Below, one piece after another: positions 8,468 to 15,354 of a stretch of DNA of 15,354 nucleotides. The notes under the pieces are model-generated. The model ran no database searches. It was not told where the DNA came from and saw only the letters and a list, made by a program, of their open reading frames with translations. Numbering within the stretch: the stretch's first letter is position 1; every line of letters begins with the position of its first letter. The stretch lies in NCBI GenBank assembly GCA_019137255.1, contig WPDH01000104.1:1-15354 (forward strand), read 5' to 3'. Position numbers and translations under genes: made by a program. Source of the DNA: Corinectria fuckeliana (lineage: Eukaryota > Ascomycota > Sordariomycetes > Hypocreales > Nectriaceae).

Positions 8468-8659
8468 TGAATAGGACTCTCTCTAGCTAGCACTCTTAAT
8501 ACTATAGTATTTTATAGTATAGGGTTCTTTCTTAGTCTTTTACGCTTTTAGTATAAGGCCTTAGTGATGTTATATATCTAGTCTGCTATATTATTCTTAG
8601 TCTGTTTTTTAACTAGTGTGGTTATTACTTATATAACTAGCTATAGCTTATTATGCTTA

Positions 8660-8815
8660 TGTTTTTGTTTCTTAGTGAGTTCTGTTTTATATTACTCTCT
8701 TGCCTAGTATTTTATAATAAGCTTATTACTTTTAATAGTATCTTCTTTTAGCTAAAGGTTATAGTTACTTAGCTATTCTTTTTATATGATAAGATACTTA
8801 GTCTTTAGTTTTTCT
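8660..8815 (-). other. Chromodomain at the integrase C-terminus
   Basis: After the integrase the frame reads K-Y-L-I-I-stop-K-E-stop at about 8780-8805. This fits the chromodomain core Y-L-[V]-x-W-K-G-[W/Y] with both Trp codons turned into stops and Gly into Glu. It continues with a segment in the place of x-[T/S]-W-E-P-E-[E/D]-[N/D]-[L/I] and ends with I-I-[K/E]-[Y/F] near 8705, as in the domain's closing helix. In chromoviruses this domain steers integration to heterochromatin by binding methylated histone H3. The aromatic cage is destroyed here. Only the outline remains, so this is a pattern call. Confidence 0.65.
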
Positions 8816-9059
8816 TTTTCTTACTTTTATATTTATAATCTAATTACTTAATTAACTTTCTAGTGTTTATACTTATCCCTCTAGTTTTCTGCCTTATAGT
8901 CTTCTATTAGGATAGCTCCTAGTTATCTAATTAGTTTATCTGCTAGCTTAAGTTAAGTAACTAATATTACTAGGTAGATATTAAGATTATCTTTTATTTT
9001 AAGTCTATATGTTAGGTTTCCCACTTGTTTAAGAATCTTATATAGTCTAGTTCTTTTCT

Positions 9060-10000
9060 TCTTTAGTTTTTCTATATAGTTATTTACTACTATGTATCCT
9101 TTCTTATAGAGTTCTAACTAGACCTAGTCCTCTAGTTTGTATTCTACTAGCTAGTATTTCTAGTTATACTAGTGTTTTATAGCTACTTATATAAAGGCTA
9201 GAGTGAGTTTAGCTTTATTATAGAGGATATCCTGATTAAAGGTATTAGATTTATCTTCTAGCTATTATAGCCTATTATTTAAGTGCTGCCTAGTAACTAG
9301 CTCACTTAGTAATATATTAATAGCTAATAAATATAAGTTGTTTAGGCTAAACTAGAGAGGGATAAGAGCTAGGACCTAGAGCTAGCCTAGGAAGTTACTA
9401 GTGAAATATTAGAGGGCTACTTTTACTACCTAATTCTGTCTTTTTATAGCTCTGTTAGTTTGTAAATACTATGCTGTTAATATAAGAAGCTTAGTTTTAA
9501 ATACTGTTTATAGACCTTACTAGAAGTCTAATATAAACTTTATATCTTAGTTAGATATAATACTATATAGGATTCCCTAGTTATATCATATTAGTTCTGT
9601 AAATAATACTTATACCTAGTCTTTAGTAGTATACTAATTATTCCCTAGTATAAGTAGGCATATCTAATACTACTTGTAAGTAATAGTTAGTAGGCAGTTA
9701 AAAAACTGCTTTTCTAGGTTTAGCTATAATATTCCTTTAGCTTTCACGACTAGCAGCCCTATAATAAAGTCTATTATGATTATATAAAATAGGATTAGAG
9801 GGCTCTAGATAGGTATTAGTTAGCCTAATAGTTTCTAGTAGTTAGTAAGGTTTCTGCTATATATATTATATTTATCTTATACTACTTAGATTTCTTAGTG
9901 TAGGTTAGTTATTATAAAAGAACTTAATAGGTCCTGCTAGGATTATACCTCCCCTAGGTGGAAGTTCTACTTATAATTATCTTAAATAACTTTCTGGCTT
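9060..10000 (-). other. Integrase domain of the Gypsy element
   Basis: The catalytic core starts with I-D-F-I-[I]-G-L at about 9757-9771 (first Asp intact at 9769-9771). It continues to S-N-stop-D at 9544-9555 (family S-D-R-D, the last Asp intact) and to the S/L-T-A-x-[Y/H]-[L/P]-Q-T-[N/D]-[R/G]-A segment at 9442-9480, where the catalytic Glu reads Lys (AAA at 9442-9444). The N-terminal HHCC finger region is expected just upstream (9850-10000) but its Cys and His codons are largely lost. After the core comes the usual C-terminal segment with [Y]-K-L-[E/G]-D-x-V-x-L (9121-9140) and G-[N]-[L/A]-x-Y-x-L near 9000-9025. The enzyme inserts the cDNA into the host genome. Confidence 0.88.
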
Positions 10001-10254
10001 ATATCTATAGGTAAGTATAGCTATTAGTATCTACTATACTCTTACAGGTAGATAAGTCTGTTCTGCTAAAAGAAGGGAAGCCTTAGGATCTTATCTTTTT
10101 CGCTAAGCTATACTAGAATTACTGCCTATTTTGCTTTCTTAGGATACTAGTTGATAATTTCCTAGTGTAGACTAGTTTATATACTAGCTTCCGCGAAGTA
10201 GAAGGCGTGAGTAACTAGTTTCTCCTCTTCCTAAAGGCAGTTTAGTTTGCCTTC

Positions 10255-10760
10255 TTTAGTGCTGTCTTATGTATCTTCTTAGCCTAGAAGCCTTAAGAGC
10301 ACATCTAGTATTATATTAGTTAGTCCTAAGATATATTAAATATCTAATAGGTACTAGCTAAGATATTATAAAGCTAGGGTGAGATGATTATTATTCTATA
10401 GGGTGCTAATAAATGCTGATTTTTAGCGGACTAGAGCGTAAATAGTAAAGTAGTTAGTAAGTATAATCACTTTATCTTTTTATATTAACTAGATTATTAT
10501 TTAGGCTTTCTAGCATATTTAGACTAGATATATTATTTCTATTTTTATTAGCTAGTAGTTTTTCTTAGTATTATATAAGGCTTAGCTAAGGTATATAATA
10601 GGGTATATAACTATAGATAGGATTTTACTAACTTAATCTTAGGTGTATTTTAGATCTAGGTGATATATTATGCCTTTTATTCCCTATTCTTTTAATATGT
10701 TAGGCTAGATAAATAGTTTTACATTTAGGTTAAAGTGATAAAGTGATTTAGTGTTTACTA
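10255..10760 (-). other. RNase H domain of the Gypsy element
   Basis: Follows RT after a connection region. It contains the P-[I]-L-[Y/F]-L-S-[R/Q]-x-L segment near 10575-10600, then N-Y-[W]-x-[I/T]-[K/E]-[I]-E at 10535-10560, then L-T-[N/D]-[Y/H] near 10450 where the family has TDH. It ends with T-N-[I/V]-[I]-x-D-[V/A]-L-x-R-L near 10285-10320, the typical end of Gypsy RNase H regions (DALSR). The enzyme removes the RNA strand during cDNA synthesis. Mutated at the catalytic Asp of the T-D-H motif and carrying stops. Confidence 0.85.
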
Positions 10761-11039
10761 GCCTGTTTATAACCTTATAGAAACTATTAATCTCTTTAGG
10801 GGTTAGGGTAAACTCAGCTTAGGTTGTATAGCTAACCTATCTCTAATCTGTTACTAATTCGCCTAATTTGTATTCTTTTGTGAGTATACTAGTTTTCCTA
10901 GCCTGTAGTGGTTTAATAGCTTTAGCGAATCTTAGGATTAAGTGTTATAGCTATCTAACTATACTAATCTATTTCTTAAGTTAAAGTAAATTTATTAGAA
11001 ATTTAATATTTCTTAGGGCTGCTATTTGTTCCTAGGTGT

Positions 11040-11720
11040 TAAATAGGCCTAGCCTGTCTACTTAGAATCTAAGCAATTAGACTAATAGGTAGCTTAGAAA
11101 GGTTTTCTTAGCTGAGAGGGTAATATTCTTTTTCTAGAACAGCTGAAAGATTATTTAAAGATGCCCTAGGTGTTTTATATTATTATTAGAGAAAATAATA
11201 ATATTATTAATAAATGCTATAGTGAAGGCCTAGTATAGTTAGAGTAGCTAGTTTATAAACTGTTAGATATATACTAGAGAGTTCTTAAATCTTATTAGGG
11301 CTACCTTAGATTACTTTAATCCTTAGTAGCTAACTACTATAAAGTAATCTTAGTGTTTAAGGTGTACTAGAAACTAGTGAAAAAATAACTAGGTATTAAT
11401 AATACTAATATGTTATTTCCCCTAGAGTTTACTAAGAATGTCCTCTTATAGGGGTATTAGGTAGGTATCTAGAATTATTATATTATTTAGGGCTTATAGG
11501 TCTACTACTATATGTCTTTTCTCTTTACTAGCTACTATTTGCTATACTATAAAGACAGGGCTTGCAAATAGTGTTAGTTTTATAACTTACTCTATTTGTT
11601 CTTAGTTATATAGTTAGTTAAATATAGTGTCTAGAAAGTCTCTTCTCTTTTTTCTTAGCAGGTAAGGTTATAATTCTAGCTTTTATTAGTGCTAGTTGTC
11701 TGCTAAGAGTACCTTTATAT
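11040..11720 (-). other. Reverse transcriptase domain of the Gypsy element
   Basis: This is the clearest domain in the window. In order: the S-P-V-F-[I/V]-V-[W] segment (11540-11565), then [R/K]-x-x-V-V-D-L-[R]-A-L-N (11485-11515), P/L-D-T-Y-[P]-[I]-P-L (11450-11470), the F-F-[H]-x-F-x-V-[H]-x-[K]-H segment, and the S-[P/L]-x-Y-x-[Q]-x-[F]-[I/M]-[D/N] segment near 11245-11280. The catalytic box at 11200-11214 reads F-I-N-N-I where [FY]-[IV]-D-D-I is expected; both Asp codons are AAT. The enzyme would copy element RNA into DNA in the capsid. It is inactive here because of the missing Asp pair and about ten in-frame stops. Confidence 0.9.
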
Positions 11721-12299
11721 GCTTATGCTTAGGTACTAATATTTCCCCTTAGTTAGCCTAAATACTAGTATATTCCTGTGTGAGACCTTATACTTGTTAT
11801 ATAAAGCTGGTTTAGTTATTATAAATTCTCACTCCTTTTGCTATTTTAACTTCTAGAAGGGTCTTATCTCTAAATATGCCTAGCTTAGTATTTAGGTCTA
11901 GACTAGCATTCTAGAATCTTATACTAGGTTTCTAGTCAGGTTTCTTATTAGCTAGAGTTATAGCTTCTTAGGTTAGGTATTTAAGCTTATAGGTTATTAG
12001 TATTATATCTTTATATTTAGTAAGTAGGTCGTCTTAGTTGGCTTCTTTAATAGAGTTCTTATCTTCAACTAGTTTAAGAATGCCTAGTTATTAGTTCTTT
12101 TAGATTATTAGTAGCTTTTACCTGTTATTTATTATAAAGACTGCCTTAGGCTGTCTTATAATAGCTCTAATAATATCTTAACTTTGTGGGTTAAAAAGAA
12201 AGTCTTAGCCCCTTAGGATACCTAGTGTGCTTACTTATACTACTTTGCTGCTTTTAGGAGGGATTGTAATATATATATTACTTTTCACTAGATATTTGT

Positions 12300-12660
12300 G
12301 GGGTCTTATATAGATATATACTAAGGCAGGCAGGTATAGCCTATTAGCTATACCTATTTGTACTTCCTGCTAGGTGTTAATAATATCCACTCTGTAGGCA
12401 GTATTAAATTCTTAGCCTAAAAGTAGTCCTACTAATAGTTCTAGTATAACCTAAGCTCTAATATAAACCTTTACTACTATATGTTCTCTTGCCTAGTAGC
12501 TTAGCAAGTATACTATAAATATTACCTATCCTTCTGTCTTGTTTTAGCCTATACTGCTAAGCTTAGCCTAATATTCTCTAGTAAAGGTTATATCTAGGAA
12601 GAACTAAAGTATCTTATAACTAACTACTAAGTATGTTATACTTATATCTATATAGATCTC
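12300..12660 (-). other. Probable aspartic protease (retropepsin) region
   Basis: At 12637-12648 the frame reads D-I-S-I after two hydrophobic residues. Three transitions would give the D-T-G-A active-site motif of retropepsins. About 70 codons later (about 12418-12440) comes G-L-L-L-G followed by an aromatic-containing segment, in the place of the second conserved hydrophobic-L-G motif. It lies upstream of RT, as expected for the enzyme that cuts the polyprotein. The motif itself is mutated, so the call depends on spacing and order. Confidence 0.5.
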
Positions 12661-13299
12661 TTATTGTTTAGTCCTAGCTAGAGTGGCTTTTACTTATACC
12701 TATATATAGTTATACTTTAAGGGGTGTTATAAGTTTAGTTTCTCGCCTTATAGTATATACTTAATAATAGTGAGAATCCACTTAGGCTTGTAAGCAAGAT
12801 AGACTAAGTCTTATAGTAAAACTAGGTAGTAGTTACTAACATCTAGGATAAATTTCTTAGTACTATCCTAGCTTTTTACAGTTTTCTAGATAAATTTATA
12901 TACCTCTAGTATAGCATATAGAGATTCTAGGTTATCCTATGGTTTATCTATATTAGTATTATATTATTTTATTACTATATAGGCTATCTCTTCTGAATTT
13001 TATAGTTTTTCTTTAGCGAAGAAGGCTTATACTTATTCTTAGGAAATATAGTACTCTCTAAGCTTATCTGGCTAGATATTATTAAACATATAAAATGTTT
13101 AAGTGCTTATATTCTTACTGCTAGGTTGCCCTAGGTATATAATTATAAGGTAGAGAGCTAGAGCTAGTAATAAGGCTGTGTTTTAGGTTAGGGTTTTAGT
13201 AGCTGTTATGTTTCTTGCTGGCGGGGGTAATATAAACTAGACTTGATTTCAGGTTAGTATGTTATTTTGTGCTTCTAGGGGTGTAAGTAAGAGTATATA

Positions 13300-14980
13300 T
13301 ACTTATCCCTGCTAATAGTTATTCTACTATAGGGGGAGGCTTTTATTATTACCTGTCTGTAAGGTTAGTCTGGCTATATTACTGCGTGGGGTTTAGAGGT
13401 ATGTTATTCTTAGTTCCTAGGTGGCTATGCTAGCTTAGTTTCTTGTTAGGGTGTGATGCTTTCCCCTAAGGAGGTGGCTTTAACTTCCTGCTGTTATGCA
13501 GATGTAAAAGTTTAGTATATAAAGCTTGTTTATATCTGCCTAGTTGTTAATAGACTAGTGAGAAGCTAGGTGGCTTATAACTTCTTAGAGGTGGATATTA
13601 AGCTTATTAAAGACTAAGTTAGTAAGGTGATTAGGTAGGTATCTAGTAGTATATACTATATGTTTAACTCTAGATATTTAATTCTAGAAGTTAACTTAGT
13701 TAGTAATATCTTAAATAGTAAATTTCTCCTTTTATAGAGTGTTTATTATAACTTCTAGTCGGGTTTTAAAGTGGGTCTAGATTAGATTAATTTATATACT
13801 AATTTTCTTATAACTGTTTTAGAGTGCTACTTGTTAGTTATTAGTTAGGTTACTAGCATACTAGTTTAGAGCTAATCTAAAAAGTAGATATAGTATATTC
13901 TAAACTAGTACTGTTTTATATTCTGGTTCTTATACTGCGTATTATTCTAAGGAATTAATAAAGCGGAAAGTACTTCTCTAGATAAGGTTCTTATTGTCTA
14001 GCTCTATATTATTAAAGGATTTATTATAGGTATCTACTAGTTAGAACTTTCTTACTTCTTCTGCTTAGAACTAAATATATAGTGCTAAGGTGGTATTTAT
14101 TTGTGTCTAGCTAAGAAGGTTATATAGGTCTTTTATAGTGATAGGGATTTCTTATACTATTAGATATTCTAGCGGATTATCTATACTTAAGGCTGATTCT
14201 GTTAGTATCTTAACTATTAGAGCTGGGGGTTATTAATCTACTATTATGGGTTTCTTATCTTTATTTAGTTAGAAGGTTAAGTTAAACTCTATAGGGGCTG
14301 GTTTGTTTTACAGACTAGTTGTTAGAAAGAGAGTATCCCTAAAGTGTTATTAGGCTAGGATTTATAGTAGGTTTAACAGGTTAGTAGATTAGAATCTTAG
14401 TTTGTTTTTAATATCTTAGTTGTAAAGCTGTTAAGTGAGATTATTATTAACTAGGTTAGCTATTAGTTACTAGGTAGGGAGAGGCAGTTATAGTAAAATA
14501 GGGAAGGTCCTAAAAGGGGTTAAGCTGGTTATTCCTAAGGAGCTTATAGGTGGTTAGAAGATATTTAGGGGTAGTAGTAGGTATTAGTATTTCTGTCTGG
14601 TTAGGTGGTAATAAAGTTCTTTCTGGTTGTATACTTATTTCTTAGATTTTAACCACTTTGTGATTACCTTCTTAATTCTAGTGTATAGTTTTAACTTCTA
14701 TATTAAGAGGTATATAAGAGACTTAGCTACTTCCTTAGGGTTAGGTTTAGAGGTAGTATATAGAAAGAATAGGTAAGTAAGTCCTAACTGCTAATATTAT
14801 TCCTAGAGGTAATATTCTTATGCTTATATATTATCTTTCTTATTAATTAAGTTAATTACCTTAGGGGAGAAGAGTTTTTAGTAACTAGGGATTTCTTAGT
14901 AAGCTTTTAGGAGTTTCTAACTAAGGTGAAAGTTAAGAGCTATTTAGAAGGTATATAAGTATAGGTAATATAATTACTAC
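13300..14980 (-). other. Gag region of the polyprotein
   Basis: The frame gives a helix-rich, Leu/Asn/Gln-rich protein immediately after the 5' LTR, where Gag (the capsid protein) belongs. Visible parts are a basic segment near 14640-14700, a Pro-rich segment near 14460-14560, and a long helical part at about 13560-14220. I could not find a CCHC zinc knuckle at its end even allowing Cys-to-Tyr changes, so either it is absent or it is too eroded to see. Identification is by position and composition, not by a recognised domain. Confidence 0.55.
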
Positions 14981-15354
14981 TATTTAATATAGAATTAACT
15001 ATATTAGGAGATATATAGAGTAAATACCACTAGGGGGAAGAATCTCTACTTATATGATTAAGATACTTAAAGCTTAAAAGTAAGATAGTAAGATAATAAG
15101 ATTATAATTCTTCTATCTATTCTAGTAACTATCTTTCTCTTTATATAAGGGGAAGTCTTAAGGTACTCTCTAGTCACTCCTTAGGAAATCTCTAGATAGG
15201 TCTTAGGATTTCTCTAGGACTGTCCTAGAATTTCCTGGGATAATTCCTAGCCTAATTGGTGGGAGATTTCTCTTCTTATTATAGCTACTCTTTAGTAGCC
15301 CTCTTTAGGGTTATAGCCTAGGCTGTTATTAGATAGTAATAGCCCTCTATCTAG
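14981..15354 (-). repeat. 5' LTR (partial, truncated by window end)
   Basis: Aligned without gaps to 5970-6343 at an offset of 9011 bases. About 35 positions differ, all transitions, about 27 of them with A/T in this copy. The missing part, about 273 bases, would contain the LTR's start in element orientation. As the upstream LTR it would hold the promoter, but no promoter element can be defended in the visible part. Confidence 0.9.

Larger units (their letters stand above)
8470..14980 (-). pseudogene. Gag-Pol polyprotein of the Gypsy element, one frame, many stops
   Basis: In the translated segments a single frame (codon first bases divisible by 3) holds Gag, protease, RT, RNase H, integrase and chromodomain over about 6.5 kb with no frameshift. 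Gag and Pol would thus be made as one polyprotein, as in several fungal chromoviruses, and not by frameshifting. Interruptions are TAA/TAG plus rare TGA, all reachable from Gln, Trp or Arg codons by transitions. Catalytic Asp and Glu codons have also become Asn and Lys (RT, RNase H, integrase), so the copy is dead. The frame is open right up to the 5' LTR; the initiating ATG has probably become ATA and cannot be placed. After the chromodomain there is a short basic tail ending near 8470-8530. ORF3 follows in another frame. Confidence 0.85.
5970..15354 (-). mobile_element. Ty3/Gypsy chromovirus LTR retrotransposon, RIP-mutated, 5' LTR cut by window end
   Basis: Long direct repeats flank a minus-strand internal region with the Gypsy order protease, RT, RNase H, integrase, followed by a chromodomain outline typical of chromoviruses. 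From the left LTR length (647) the element should end near 15627, giving about 9.66 kb, which is long for a fungal Gypsy element because of an extra frame after Pol. Mutations are nearly all transitions, and stops are TAA/TAG with very rare TGA. No indel was found in the translated parts of Gag-Pol or ORF3, so the copy was probably full-length when it inserted and was then inactivated. The left flank 5965-5969 reads TTTAT; the matching target-site duplication would lie outside the window. Confidence 0.9.

Noticed and set aside
14940..14980. tRNA primer binding site next to the 5' LTR
   Set aside because: It must lie here, but the sequence is too mutated to match the 3' end of any tRNA I could name, so it is not annotated.
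690..15354. Use of TAA/TAG as sense codons (a variant genetic code), since the frames read well if stops are taken as Gln
   Set aside because: Several stops sit where Trp is expected (for example the chromodomain), and many catalytic Asp, Glu and Cys codons are also changed by transitions. Mutation explains all of these; a code change does not.
1..15354. CRISPR arrays, tandem satellite arrays, rRNA or tRNA genes
   Set aside because: No regularly spaced repeats with unique spacers, no long tandem arrays, and no RNA gene consensus were seen on either strand.

Overview
The window is a stretch of extremely AT-rich, nearly gene-free DNA that reads as a transposon graveyard from a filamentous ascomycete fungus. 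The basis for this is threefold: a Tad1-like non-LTR retrotransposon, a Ty3/Gypsy element of chromodomain type, and mutation that is almost purely transitional (C to T and G to A, with CpA/TpG and CpG depleted and TAA/TAG stops created in frame). That is the signature of repeat-induced point mutation (RIP). No intact host gene, tRNA, rRNA, CRISPR array or bacterial-type operon is visible.

Left part (1-5969): the plus strand carries a near-saturated LINE relic. ORF1 (about 690-1685) keeps the outline of three CCHC-type zinc knuckles. ORF2 (about 1690-4880) keeps the outline of an endonuclease, a reverse transcriptase and a C-terminal zinc finger. Most diagnostic Cys, Asp and Trp codons are changed to Tyr, Asn and stop. 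After it come a low-complexity patch with an ATT repeat, a faint minus-strand reading frame, two palindromes, and about 450 bases in which I see no gene. Two 2-base N runs lie in this part. The LINE reading frame changes across the first one.

Right part (5970-15354): a single Gypsy/chromovirus retrotransposon lies on the minus strand. Its 3' LTR (5970-6616) is complete in the window. Its 5' LTR (14981-15354) is cut by the window end. Between them, reading right to left, is one very long Gag-Pol frame: Gag, aspartic protease, reverse transcriptase, RNase H, integrase, chromodomain. This is followed in a different frame by an unusual third reading frame (ORF3, about 8265-6617) that fills the roughly 1.65 kb between Pol and the polypurine tract. 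All these frames are interrupted only by stops that RIP can explain, with no indels detected in the parts I translated, so the element is inactive but readable. The 373 LTR positions that can be compared differ at about 35 sites, all transitions, with no indels.

The most interesting items are the unrecognised ORF3 with a helix-turn-helix-like segment, an 11-bp-phased CCTGGGA motif array in the LTR whose 13-base core recurs inside the element near the Pol/ORF3 junction, the strand asymmetry of TG over CA across the Gypsy element, and the frame change at the NN in the LINE. I do not see a new defence or metabolic system.
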